This document shows, in pieces, positions 18,263 to 26,452 of a DNA stretch of 64,000 nucleotides (its first letter is position 1; the number at the start of each line of letters is the position of its first letter). This stretch comes from Halorubrum aethiopicum (GTDB taxonomy: Archaea; Halobacteriota; Halobacteria; Halobacteriales; Haloferacaceae). The stretch covers positions 1,178,001 to 1,242,000 of the forward strand of contig NZ_LOAJ01000001.1 of NCBI RefSeq assembly GCF_001542905.1, given 5' to 3'. The translations under genes were made by a program, and so were the position numbers. The notes under the pieces were generated by a model. It was not told the origin of the DNA. It did not search any database and worked only from the letters and a program-made list of their open reading frames with translations.

Positions 18263-18711
18263 CTACCCGACCGAGAACGACGCGGGTGCGGTCGGAGCCG
18301 AGACGGACGCGGTGCGGTTCGTGGACCCGTCGGTCGTTGGATGCGCATAGTTGGCAATTGTCACCGAACTATTTAATACCGGATCCCAAACACGACCCGA
18401 CCGGGAACTGCCGTGTTACCGGGTTGCGTCCGTCCTTCGCGCGATCCGCCGCCTACCCGCGGGCGAATCCACTCCTCCGATCGGGACCGGTCGCCGTGGT
18501 GATCCCCCTCGGGCTCCCGCCCAAACGTTTAATCCTTGCCCGTGTGACACTATGGCATGATCGCTGCTCGGCGGACGGACGGTTCGCGCACGGAGACGAC
18601 GCTTCGGGGCCGTGCGAGCGACACGGTCGGGTCCGACGCGGCGACCGGACCCCGTACGCCGAGCGGGTCGGGTATGACCGAGCCGGTACGACCGAGCCGG
18701 GGTGAGCACGC
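18263..18711. promoter_or_regulatory. Divergent intergenic region with two TATA-like boxes
   Basis: A 449-bp gap. 'TATTTAATA' near 18369-18377 is nearly palindromic and could serve either strand, including the 161-aa gene to the left. 'GTTTAATCC' near 18528-18536 is followed about 25 bp later by an ATG at 18557 and would give GMC gene 1 (18712) a roughly 155-nt leader. Apart from the short frame at 18557, I see no gene or repeat. Confidence 0.4.
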
Positions 18712-18739
18712 ATGGTCGCGGACGCCTATGACGCGGTAG
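18557..18739 (+). CDS. Possible leaderless 60-aa ORF overlapping the GMC-1 start
   Basis: An ATG placed about 23-28 bp after the 'TTTAATCC' box, exactly where a leaderless haloarchaeal transcript would begin. The frame runs 60 codons and overlaps the first 28 nt of the GMC gene in another frame. The product is Arg/Thr/Ser/Gly-rich and looks disordered. It could be a regulatory uORF or a coincidence of GC-rich sequence. Confidence 0.22.
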   Translation: MIAARRTDGSRTETTLRGRASDTVGSDAATGPRTPSGSGMTEPVRPSRGEHAWSRTPMTR

Positions 18740-20421
18740 TGGTCGGGGCGGGCGGTGACGGCCCCGTGACGGCCTGGAAGCTGGCGGAGGCCGGGCTGTC
18801 GGTACTGGTACTCGAAGCCGGCCCGTTTCACGGCAACGAGCAGTGGCCGAACCCGCACGAGGAGCCGGGGGGAGAGGCCTCCTCGAGCGTCGAGGACCTG
18901 AGCGGCGACCTCCTCGACGAGCAGTTCACCACCCGCGAGTTCGAGATGCTGAACGAGCTGCTCTTCGGGCCGGCCGATCACGAGCGGGGGCTCTGGTTCC
19001 GGAAGTTCCCCGGCGACGGCGCGATCCTCCAGTGTGCCGGCGTCGGCGGCACCACCCTCCACTACCTCGGGAACCATCCCCGCGCGTACCCGGCGTCGAT
19101 CGACGAGCAGGGCCACTGGCCGATCGAGTACGCCGACCTGGTTCCCTACTATCGGGAGGTCGAGGAGATGTGTGAGGTCGCCCCCGCCCCGTTCACCGCC
19201 AAGGAGGAGCTCTTCGCCCGCGGGGCGGAGGCGGCGGGGTGGGACCTGATAGAGGACCTGAACGTCACCGAGCCGGGGTACCGGCCCCAGCCGAACGCGA
19301 TCAAGCGGCCGGACGAGCGGCTCCACGTCGACGGCGACTACGACGGCGAGTTCACCTATCCCGACGTGGAGGGCGACACCCTCGCGCTCGGCAACATCAC
19401 GGGGAACCCCCACCCGCGGGGCGCGCCCTTCGAGGAGAAGGCGAAACAAGCCAGCAACGTGAGCTTCGTTCCCGCGGCGCTACGCACCGACAACGTGACG
19501 ATCCGGCCGAACGCCTTCGTCACCGACGTGATCACCGAGCGGGGGTTGGGGGACGTTCCGACCGCGGCGGGCGTGGAGTTCCGGGACACGTGGTCGGGGT
19601 CGACGGAGCGGGTGGACGCGGAGGTGGTCGTCCTCGCGGCGGGGGCGATCGAGACGCCCAGGCTCTGGCTCAACGCCGATCTCCCCGAAAACGACTGGGT
19701 CGGTCGCGGGATGACCATCCACTTCCCGGACAGCGTGATGGGGCTGTGGGACGGCGACGATCTCGAGGAGACGATCGGGAAGAGGACGGTCGACCAGCAC
19801 CACGGCCAGGACAGCGCGGTCCGGTTCGACTATCCGGGCGTGGGGATGTTCCAGCCGATCACGGCCGCGCCCGGGATCGCCGCGTTCCTCGGCTTCGGCG
19901 CGAGCGCGTCGGGGTTCGCGTTCCAGAACGACCCCGCGGACGCGCCCTGGGACACGACGGGCCGGCTGGTCGGATCGGAACTCAAGCGACTGCTCGCGGA
20001 CTACCGCCGCCTCCTCCCCCTCTTCGTCCTCACCGACGACCGGCCGCACGAGCGCAACGGGATCTCGGTCGCGCCCGGGATCGCGGACGAGCACGGGCCG
20101 GTCGCGCAGGTCAACTTCGAGCCGAGCGAGGGGGATCGGAAGCGGCGGGACGAACTGGCGGAGATCGCGGCGGAGGTCCTGCGGGAGGCGGGGGCTTCAC
20201 ACGTCCACCGCTCGGACTCCCCGCCGACCGCCATCCACATCCACAGCACGATGCGGATGGGGAAGGTGGTGGACGAGGCGTGCGAGGCGTACGACGTGGA
20301 CCGGCTGTTCGTGGCCGATCACTCCGCGCTCGCGAACGGCGTCGGCGGACCGAACCCGACGAACACGGGGCAGGCGCTGGCCGCCCGCACGGGCGAGAAG
20401 ATCGTCGAGCGGCACTTCTGA
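18712..20421 (+). CDS. GMC-family FAD oxidoreductase, paralogue 1
   Basis: A 569-aa flavoprotein that oxidises an alcohol, sugar or sugar acid. The FAD-binding Rossmann motif is '[21 protein letters not shown]' shifted by a few residues from the N-terminus, followed by 'VLVLEAGP'. 'CAGVGGTTLHY' is the GMC flavin-cap motif. 'VVVLAAGAIETPRLWL' is GMC signature 2. The C-terminal active site has 'HIHSTMRMG' (catalytic His region) and 'NPTNTGQAL' (Asn). No signal peptide. The same-length paralogue at 24060 is near-identical over long stretches. It is followed after 7 bp by a membrane protein gene and probably co-transcribed with it. The electron acceptor is probably a partner protein, not O2 (inference from the gluconate-dehydrogenase-like partner). 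Confidence 0.92.
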   Translation: MVADAYDAVVVGAGGDGPVTAWKLAEAGLSVLVLEAGPFHGNEQWPNPHEEPGGEASSSVEDLSGDLLDEQFTTREFEMLNELLFGPADHERGLWFRKFPGDGAILQCAGVGGTTLHYLGNHPRAYPASIDEQGHWPIEYADLVPYYREVEEMCEVAPAPFTAKEELFARGAEAAGWDLIEDLNVTEPGYRPQPNAIKRPDERLHVDGDYDGEFTYPDVEGDTLALGNITGNPHPRGAPFEEKAKQASNVSFVPAALRTDNVTIRPNAFVTDVITERGLGDVPTAAGVEFRDTWSGSTERVDAEVVVLAAGAIETPRLWLNADLPENDWVGRGMTIHFPDSVMGLWDGDDLEETIGKRTVDQHHGQDSAVRFDYPGVGMFQPITAAPGIAAFLGFGASASGFAFQNDPADAPWDTTGRLVGSELKRLLADYRRLLPLFVLTDDRPHERNGISVAPGIADEHGPVAQVNFEPSEGDRKRRDELAEIAAEVLREAGASHVHRSDSPPTAIHIHSTMRMGKVVDEACEAYDVDRLFVADHSALANGVGGPNPTNTGQALAARTGEKIVERHF

Positions 20422-20428
20422 TCCACCC

Positions 20429-20824
20429 ATGCCGACCACGATCGACCCCGACCGGGTGCGGTACACGCCGCACGCCCTCGCGGCGACGTTGGTGTTCGAG
20501 TTCATGCATATCGCCGACGAACTCGCCGGGAACTGGGCTCCCTTCGACCCGATAAACGCCCCGCCGGTGGCGACGGTCGGGATGGGGGCGTTCACGCTCG
20601 TCGGCGCGGTGGGGTTGTGGTGGGTCGCGGCCGACCGGCCCTGGGGGTACGCGCTCGCGACCCTCTTCGGCCTCTTCTTCCTGCTGGCGGAGGGCTGGCA
20701 TCTCGTGGACCCGGCGCACATGACTCCAGTCCGGTGGGTGATCGTCCTCCTCGCACAGCTCTCGGGCGCGGTCACGGTGGTCCTCGGCGCGACCGGCCTC
20801 CGCGTCCACGAGCCGTGGCGCTAG
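20429..20824 (+). CDS. Small membrane protein downstream of GMC-1
   Basis: A 131-aa protein starting 7 bp after the GMC-1 stop, hence in the same operon. It has about four hydrophobic segments: 'HALAATLVFEFMHIADEL', 'MGAFTLVGAVGLWWVAA', 'GYALATLFGLFFLLAEGWHL' and 'WVIVLLAQLSGAVTVVLGATGL'. Conserved-looking His in 'FMHIADE' and 'EGWHLVDPAHMTP' could bind a cofactor such as heme, which would suit an electron-accepting membrane partner (speculation). I do not recognise the family. Confidence 0.65.
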   Translation: MPTTIDPDRVRYTPHALAATLVFEFMHIADELAGNWAPFDPINAPPVATVGMGAFTLVGAVGLWWVAADRPWGYALATLFGLFFLLAEGWHLVDPAHMTPVRWVIVLLAQLSGAVTVVLGATGLRVHEPWR

Positions 20825-20867
20825 CGTCTCCCCGCGCCGACACCGCGTTCCGTCCGCGGAACCGACG

Positions 20868-21551
20868 CTACCGGGGGAAGACCACGTCGGGCTCCTCGAT
20901 CGCCGTGAGGTTCGCGGCCACCTCGAGGATCACCCCGCCGAGCGCCTCCCGCATGTCGAGGTACCAGAACTCCAGCCCGTCGAAGACGCCGCTCTGGACC
21001 ACCGGGATCCCCGCGTCCTCGTACTCCGCGACGACCGCGTGCGGGTCGTCGTAGGCGAAACAGCCGACGTGGTGGATCCCCTCGCCGCCCTCGGCGAGGT
21101 GCTCCGTGTACGTGCTCGGTCCCCGCAGCGGCTCGATCAGCTCCACGTTCACGCCCGGGATCCCCGGCGTCGGTAGCTCCGGGAGCGGGATCCCTGGCGG
21201 CGGTTCTCCGTCTCCACTCCCGTCCGGACCGGTCCCCGCTGACGATCCGAACCCGAGCAGGTCGCGGAGCGACGTCAGCCACCCGAGCAGGCGCTTGACC
21301 GTGCCTCCCCCGGCGACGGACGCCGCCGCGTCGATCGGTCCCTTGACGTCCGCCATCGCCACCCGCATCGAGTACTCGGCGGGCTCGCCGCGGTAGGTCG
21401 TGTCCGTCAGCCGCGGCGGCTCGTAGCGGTACACCAGCCACGGCTCGACGCCGAGGAGATCACCGAACCGGCGCATGCTCTCTTCGAGGTCCTCGACGAC
21501 GAACGCGACGTGCGAGATCTCCGGCAGCGGCTTCTCGATCTTCGGGCGCAT
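20868..21551 (-). CDS. VOC-superfamily (glyoxalase/epimerase-like) protein with Pro/Gly insert
   Basis: About 227 aa from the ATG at 21551. The N-terminal module 'ISHVAFVVEDLEESMRRFGDLLGVEPW' and the C-terminal 'HHVGCFAYDDPHAVVAEYEDAGIPVVQSG' followed by 'FWYLDMREALGGVILEVAA' are the two beta-alpha-beta-beta-beta modules of the vicinal-oxygen-chelate fold. The metal-ligand positions are the His residues in 'SHVAF' and 'HHVGC' and the Glu in 'LEVAA', as in methylmalonyl-CoA epimerase and glyoxalase I. Between the modules lies an unusual segment (about 70-120) rich in Gly, Ser and Pro. It is the last gene of the reverse-strand group 22955-20868. The substrate is unknown. Confidence 0.78.
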   Translation of the reverse strand: MRPKIEKPLPEISHVAFVVEDLEESMRRFGDLLGVEPWLVYRYEPPRLTDTTYRGEPAEYSMRVAMADVKGPIDAAASVAGGGTVKRLLGWLTSLRDLLGFGSSAGTGPDGSGDGEPPPGIPLPELPTPGIPGVNVELIEPLRGPSTYTEHLAEGGEGIHHVGCFAYDDPHAVVAEYEDAGIPVVQSGVFDGLEFWYLDMREALGGVILEVAANLTAIEEPDVVFPR

Positions 21552-21669
21552 CGGGTCGCTCACGGGCACCACCGGCCCGCCACGCCGCCGCCGGTCCGCT
21601 CTCCCGACCCCGGTCGCTCGCGTCCGGGGCGTCCGGAGCGTCCGAGTCGACGCGACACGTCCATGCGGC

Positions 21670-22608
21670 TCACGCCTCCGGCCCGTCCTTCGCCTCCATC
21701 ACGTAGTAGAGACAGAGCCGGTCCTCCGTCGGCGTGTCCTCGGCGTGGAGGTGGCCCAACGAGCCCTCACCGAGCGACGGCAGCAGCTGGCGCTCGTTCT
21801 GACAGTACTTCCCGACCATGAACTCCTCCGTCACCTGGCGGATCTCGTCGTGCCAGTTCGAGAAGTCGAACATCTGTAGCTGCTCCTCGTCGAAGTCGAG
21901 CCGGACGTCGCCGCCCGCCGCGTCGAGCACCTCGTAGCGCCCGTCGACGCCGTGTTCGGTGGTCTCGAACTCGAACTCGAAGTGCGGGGCCGACAGCCCG
22001 GCGTTCGAGACGAGCCGGACGTCCCACCACCCCTCGAGCGCGTCGGGCTCGGGGACCGTCCCCTCTTCCCACAGCGCCGCGTGGTCCGCCGGCGCGAGGA
22101 AGTCGAAGTCGTACCGCCGCGTCAGTCCGAACGTCAGGAGACGGATCCCGTACGGGAACCGGCCGACGAACGCCTTGCCGACCGCGAGGTCCTCGGTGAC
22201 CGGCAACAGGAGGTCGTAGAACGGGCGGTACTGGAGGTCCGTGTAGGTGAGTAAGCCGTACGGCCGCCCCTCGTGTTCCACCTCCCGGATCCGGTTGTGG
22301 CCGGTGACGACGCCGTCGGCGTCCGTCGTCTCGCCGACGTACGCGTCGCCGTCGGGCCGGAACCGCTTGTGGAACCCGGCCGGCAGCGGCAGGAACCGGT
22401 TCGCGGTGCTGACGACGTGGTCCGACGGGAAGAACCCGCGCCAGTGCTCGTCGACGCGGACCTCCCGTTCGGGGACGTTCACCCGCCGTCCTCCCTCGTT
22501 GACGAGCGTCTCCAGCGGGAGCGGGTCCGCCGTCCGGAACACCGCCTCGATCGTTTCGCGGGTGCTGCCCCTCGGGTCGTCCGTGAACGCCTCGGTGTGT
22601 TCGTTCAT
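21670..22608 (-). CDS. Conserved hypothetical protein (312 aa) in the GMC region
   Basis: A soluble acidic protein without membrane segments or obvious catalytic motifs. The middle part has many aromatics ('GLLTYTDLQYRPFYDLLLPVTEDLAVGKAFVG', 'LTFGLTRRYDFDFLAPADHAALWEEG'). The C-terminal part has 'FEFEFETTEHGVDGRYEVLDA' and 'YCQNERQLLPSLGEGSLG'. The many beta strands suggest a lipocalin or START-like binding fold, but I cannot name it. It lies 38 bp downstream of the membrane gene at 22647 and 118 bp upstream of the VOC gene, all on the reverse strand, so the three probably form one operon between the two GMC units. Confidence 0.7.
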   Translation of the reverse strand: MNEHTEAFTDDPRGSTRETIEAVFRTADPLPLETLVNEGGRRVNVPEREVRVDEHWRGFFPSDHVVSTANRFLPLPAGFHKRFRPDGDAYVGETTDADGVVTGHNRIREVEHEGRPYGLLTYTDLQYRPFYDLLLPVTEDLAVGKAFVGRFPYGIRLLTFGLTRRYDFDFLAPADHAALWEEGTVPEPDALEGWWDVRLVSNAGLSAPHFEFEFETTEHGVDGRYEVLDAAGGDVRLDFDEEQLQMFDFSNWHDEIRQVTEEFMVGKYCQNERQLLPSLGEGSLGHLHAEDTPTEDRLCLYYVMEAKDGPEA

Positions 22609-22646
22609 GTCGTCTCACCCGTGTGATCGACCCGTCCCCGGCGGCG

Positions 22647-22955
22647 TCAGTCGTCGCAGAGATCGAGTCCCAGCTTCATCCAGAGCGGATAGGCGGCGAA
22701 CATGATGACGGCGAGGACGTCCGTTCCCGGTCCCCTGGTCAGATCCGTGTCCAGCCCCGAGTTCAGCATCCACTCGGGGCCGTCCTCGTCGGTGAACCAC
22801 CACGGGAGGACGTCGAGGTACAGCAGCGTGCTCGTGGTGAGAAACGTGAGCACGACGCCCGCGGCCAACCGGGCGCGACGAACCGGCGATCCGACGTAGC
22901 GGTCGAGCAGGACGCCGATGCCCACGAGCGCGGGAGGATCCAACAGAAAGCTCAT
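22647..22955 (-). CDS. Small membrane protein, first gene of the reverse operon
   Basis: A 102-aa protein with about three hydrophobic segments ('PPALVGIGVLLDRYVG', 'ARLAAGVVLTFLTTSTLLYLDVLPWWF', 'GTDVLAVIMFAAYPLWMKLGL') separated by an acidic loop. The ATG at 22955 is preceded by 'GGAGAGG' and, about 45 bp upstream, by the AT-rich 'AATAATATAGA' box, so the mRNA has a short leader with a Shine-Dalgarno site. Family not recognised. Position suggests a link with the flanking GMC oxidoreductases. Confidence 0.68.
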   Translation of the reverse strand: MSFLLDPPALVGIGVLLDRYVGSPVRRARLAAGVVLTFLTTSTLLYLDVLPWWFTDEDGPEWMLNSGLDTDLTRGPGTDVLAVIMFAAYPLWMKLGLDLCDD

Positions 22956-22995
22956 TGTCCCTTGATACCTCTCCACACGTACTTGTTGGGTCATC

Positions 22996-23006
22996 AATAA
23001 TATAGA
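22996..23006 (-). promoter_or_regulatory. Promoter of the reverse-strand operon
   Basis: A strongly AT-rich patch ('TCTATATTATT' on the reverse strand) in GC-rich surroundings, about 40-50 bp upstream of the ATG at 22955. A second T-rich box at 23126-23132 faces the other way and serves 23157. Confidence 0.5.
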
Positions 23007-23156
23007 TTTTGGTGGATCGCGGTCGCCGCCGGCGCGTCCGCGTCGGGCACGCTCGCCGCCGTTCGCGTCCGGACGCTCGCGCCCGCGGTCCGTGACGCGC
23101 CGATCGAAGGATGTCATCGGGACAAGATTTTTCCACTCGCTCGTTCCACTTGATTC

Positions 23157-24053
23157 ATGGTAACTAGTCGCATCGGGGCGTGGCTGACGGCCGCGCGGCG
23201 AAGCCTGACGTCCACCGTGGGACTGCTCTTGGAGCTCCTCGGGATCGGTCCGGACGTCGACCCCCACACGCGGGTGACGTTCCGGGCCATCGCCGACGCG
23301 GTCGTTCCCGAGACGCCGGCGCTCGCGGAGGAGATCGGCCCGGAACACGTCGCCGGCGGGCTCGCGATCGACCTCGACGAGTTCGCGATCACCTACGTGG
23401 ACGACGGCTTCCAGTTCGGGCTCCCCCATCTCGGCCCCCAGGGGAACATCCCGATCGCGGACCCGATCGCCCACGTCCTCGACGCGGCGGCGCTGACGCT
23501 CGTGGAGCGCGGCGACAACGAGGCGGAGCCGAGCCTCGACCGCGCGCTGTCGCTTCTCGGCCCCGACGATCCCTCGGCGGCGAAGACCGAAGACGCGGTC
23601 GGCCCGTTCGCGAAGCTGTCGCGGCGCGACCGGCTGCGGGCCATCGCCATCCTCGACGAGTTCGAGGTCGAGTTCACTCCGACCGACCACGACCTCCTCG
23701 AGCTGGACGCCGGCCTCGTCGGCCAGCTCGTCGTCGGCTTCATGGAGATGATCTACTACAGCGAGTGGCAGGGGTACGACGAGTTCACGCAACCCCCGAG
23801 CCGGCGCGAACATCCGAACGACCCGGCCGCGGTTCAGAGCTGGCGACAGACCGGCTTCCCGGGGTTCGCGAACGGCTACGCCGCGTTGCGCGGGTACGTC
23901 GGGACCGCCGACGGCCCGCTCGGCGACGGCGACGCGTGGACGACGATAGACGAGTCGACCGGGGTCGCGATCCGCCGCGAGCCCGGGTCGTTCCGCGAGA
24001 ACGAGTACGACACGAGCGGCTACGAGGAGCCGTTCCCCGTCGAGTCCGGGTGA
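23157..24053 (+). CDS. Gluconate 2-dehydrogenase subunit 3-like protein (GMC partner)
   Basis: A 298-aa protein whose stop is 6 bp before GMC-2, so the two are one operon. 'HTRVTFRAIADAVVPETPALAEEIG' (about 36-60) resembles the 'L..I.D.ivP' start of gluconate 2-dehydrogenase subunit 3 and of the N-terminal region of long-chain alcohol oxidases. These partner the GMC flavoprotein. 'GFMEMIYYSEWQGYDEF' and 'SWRQTGFPGFANGYAALRGY' are also in keeping with that family. The N-terminus has 'ARRSLTSTVGLLLELLGIG', a twin-arginine-like hydrophobic start, but it is not a clean Tat signal. The assignment is by pattern and context; a search would settle it. Confidence 0.6.
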   Translation: MVTSRIGAWLTAARRSLTSTVGLLLELLGIGPDVDPHTRVTFRAIADAVVPETPALAEEIGPEHVAGGLAIDLDEFAITYVDDGFQFGLPHLGPQGNIPIADPIAHVLDAAALTLVERGDNEAEPSLDRALSLLGPDDPSAAKTEDAVGPFAKLSRRDRLRAIAILDEFEVEFTPTDHDLLELDAGLVGQLVVGFMEMIYYSEWQGYDEFTQPPSRREHPNDPAAVQSWRQTGFPGFANGYAALRGYVGTADGPLGDGDAWTTIDESTGVAIRREPGSFRENEYDTSGYEEPFPVESG

Positions 24054-24059
24054 GCGCCG

Positions 24060-25769
24060 ATGGTCGAGAACGCCTACGACGCGGTGGTGGTGGGGGCGGG
24101 CGGTGACGGTCCGGTGACGGCCTGGAAGCTGGCGGAGGCCGGACTCTCCGTGCTGGTGCTGGAGGCCGGCCCGTTTCACGGCAACGAGCAGTGGCCGAAC
24201 CCGCACGAGGAGCCGGGCGGAGAGGCCTCCTCGAGCGTCGAGGACCTGAGCGGCGACCTCCTCGACGAGCAGTTCACCACCCGCGAGCTCGAGATGATCA
24301 CGAACCTCGTGTTCGGGCCGGCAGACCACGAGCGGGGGTTCTGGTTCCGGAAGTTCCCCGGCGACGGAGCGATCCTCCAGTGTGCCGGCGTCGGCGGCAC
24401 CACCCTCCACTACACCGGCTGTCACCCCCGCGCGTACCCGGCGTCGATCGACGAGCAGGGCCACTGGCCGATCGAGTACGCCGACCTGGTTCCCTACTAT
24501 CGGGAGGTCGAGGAGATGTGCGAGGTCGCGCCCGCCCCGGTCACCGCCAAGGAGGAGCTGTTCTTCCGCGGGGCGGAGGCGGCGGGGTGGGACCTGATAG
24601 AGGACCTGAACGTCACCGAGCCGGGGTACCGGCCCCAGCCGAACGCGATCCGACAACCGGACGAGAAGCTCCACGTCGACGGCGACTACGACGGCGAGTT
24701 CACCTATCCCGACGTGGAGGGCGACACCCTCGCGCTCGGCAACATCGCCGGGAATCCGCATCCGCGGGGCGCCCCCTTCGAGGAGAAGGCGAAACGGGCG
24801 AGCAACGTGAGCTTCGTCCCTGCGGCGCTACGCACCGACAACGTCACGATCCGGCCGAACGCCTTCGTCACCGACGTGCTGACGGAGACCCCCCGGGGCG
24901 ACACGCCCACGGCGACGGGCGTGGAGTTCCGGGACACGTGGTCGGGGGCGACGGAGCGGGTGGACGCGGAGGTGGTCGTCCTCGCGGCGGGGGCGATCGA
25001 GACGCCCAGACTCTGGCTCAACGCCGATCTCCCCGAAAACGACTGGGTCGGCCGCGGGCTGACGATCCACTTCGGCGACAACGTGATGGGGCTGTGGGAC
25101 GGCGACGACCTCGAGGAGACGATCGGCAAGCCGACCGTCGACCAACACGAGGGACAGGACATCGCCGCCCGCCTCGACTACCCCGGCGTGGGCATGCTCC
25201 AGACGGTCGGCACCGCGCCGGGGATCGGGGCGATCCTCGGGTTCGGCGCGAGCGCGTCGGGGTTCGCGTTCCAGAACGACCCCGCTGACGCGCCCTGGGA
25301 CACGATGGGACGGCTAGCAGGGAGCGATCTCAAACGCCTGCTCTCCGACTACCGCCGGATGTTACAGGTGCTCGTCGTGAGCGACGACCGCCCCCATCAA
25401 CGAAACGGCGTGAGCGTCGCTCCGGGTGCCTCGGACGAGCACGGACCGATCCCGATCGTCAACTACGAGCCGAGTGAGGGCGACCGGAAGCGGCGGGACG
25501 AACTCGCCGAGACGGCGGCCGAGATCCTGCGGGAGGCGGGGGCCTCGCACGTCCACCGCTCGGACTCCCCGCCGACGGCGCTCCACGTCCACAGCACGAT
25601 GCGGATGGGGAAGGTGGTGGACGAGGCGTGTGAGGCGTACGACGTGGACCGGCTGTTCGTGGCCGATCACTCCGCGCTCGCGAACGGCGTCGGCGGCGCG
25701 AATCCGACGAACACGGGGCAGGCGCTGGCCGCCCGCACGGGCGAGAAGATCGTCGAGCGGCACTTCTGA
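24060..25769 (+). CDS. GMC-family FAD oxidoreductase, paralogue 2
   Basis: A 569-aa flavoprotein, the same length as the gene at 18712 and with the same motifs: 'GAGGDG' FAD loop, 'CAGVGGTTLHY', 'LAAGAIETPRLWL', 'HVHSTMRMG' and 'NPTNTGQAL'. DNA identity is nearly complete at the 5' end (first 180 bp) and the 3' end (last 200 bp) but lower around residues 250-430, a mosaic that suggests duplication with gene conversion. Substitutions in the cap region (for example 'LGNHPRAYP' in paralogue 1, 'TGCHPRAYP' here) may change the substrate. It is co-transcribed with the subunit-3-like gene, which could serve both paralogues. Confidence 0.92.
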   Translation: MVENAYDAVVVGAGGDGPVTAWKLAEAGLSVLVLEAGPFHGNEQWPNPHEEPGGEASSSVEDLSGDLLDEQFTTRELEMITNLVFGPADHERGFWFRKFPGDGAILQCAGVGGTTLHYTGCHPRAYPASIDEQGHWPIEYADLVPYYREVEEMCEVAPAPVTAKEELFFRGAEAAGWDLIEDLNVTEPGYRPQPNAIRQPDEKLHVDGDYDGEFTYPDVEGDTLALGNIAGNPHPRGAPFEEKAKRASNVSFVPAALRTDNVTIRPNAFVTDVLTETPRGDTPTATGVEFRDTWSGATERVDAEVVVLAAGAIETPRLWLNADLPENDWVGRGLTIHFGDNVMGLWDGDDLEETIGKPTVDQHEGQDIAARLDYPGVGMLQTVGTAPGIGAILGFGASASGFAFQNDPADAPWDTMGRLAGSDLKRLLSDYRRMLQVLVVSDDRPHQRNGVSVAPGASDEHGPIPIVNYEPSEGDRKRRDELAETAAEILREAGASHVHRSDSPPTALHVHSTMRMGKVVDEACEAYDVDRLFVADHSALANGVGGANPTNTGQALAARTGEKIVERHF

Positions 25770-25851
25770 TTCGTCGATCGACACCTCTGATCGGCGGCCG
25801 GTCGCGGACGGTCCGTCGGCACGGGCCCGACCGGGCGCGTCGGACTCGATC

Positions 25852-26274
25852 TCACGCCGGGTCGCGGACGCGGCGCTTCAGCACGAACGAGTACCTGGAG
25901 CCCTCCCGCCACTCCGCGACGCTCCCCTCGTGGATCTCGCCCGAGGAGTACACGCGCTCGTCGTCGAACGCGATCACGTGCCGGGGCCAGGGGTACGGGA
26001 GGTTCCAGCAGAACCCGATCCCGATCCCGTCGCGGTCGTGCGCGACGGCCCACGAGAGCGCGACGAGCGCGTAGTCCTCGCAGTCCCCGCGGTCCGCCTC
26101 GACGCACTCGCGCGGCCGCCGCGCGAAGTCCCGGAAGCCGTTCCACGGGTCCTGCGTCCAGTCGTACTCCGACCGGGACCACTCCGCGAGGTCGAACTCC
26201 TCCCACCGATCGTCGCGGTCGACGTAGCGACTGGGTGCGAGGAAGGTGAACGGCGTCCATCGCCGGAGGTCCAT
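25852..26274 (-). CDS. Transglutaminase-like cysteine protease-fold protein
   Basis: A 140-aa protein. 'ECVEADRGDCEDYALVALSWAV' matches the catalytic Cys helix (GDCEDYA) of bacterial-type transglutaminase-like peptidases. 'PRHVIAFDDERVYSSG' provides the His and the following Asp of the triad. It is shorter than typical members and has no signal peptide. Substrate unknown. It is divergent from rio2. Confidence 0.65.
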   Translation of the reverse strand: MDLRRWTPFTFLAPSRYVDRDDRWEEFDLAEWSRSEYDWTQDPWNGFRDFARRPRECVEADRGDCEDYALVALSWAVAHDRDGIGIGFCWNLPYPWPRHVIAFDDERVYSSGEIHEGSVAEWREGSRYSFVLKRRVRDPA

Positions 26275-26452
26275 GGCCCCCGGTACGCGGCCGATCGTGG
26301 TAATGGTACGGGTTCACACGACCCCTCGGACGGCGCTTCCCGTCTCGTGTTCGTTTGACACGCCGAACTCGATTCTATATCGCGAAGTATGGTTTACCGA
26401 CCGCACCTTTCGAACGCGGGCCGTTTTTACGAATCCCCGGAGTAGGGCCCGT

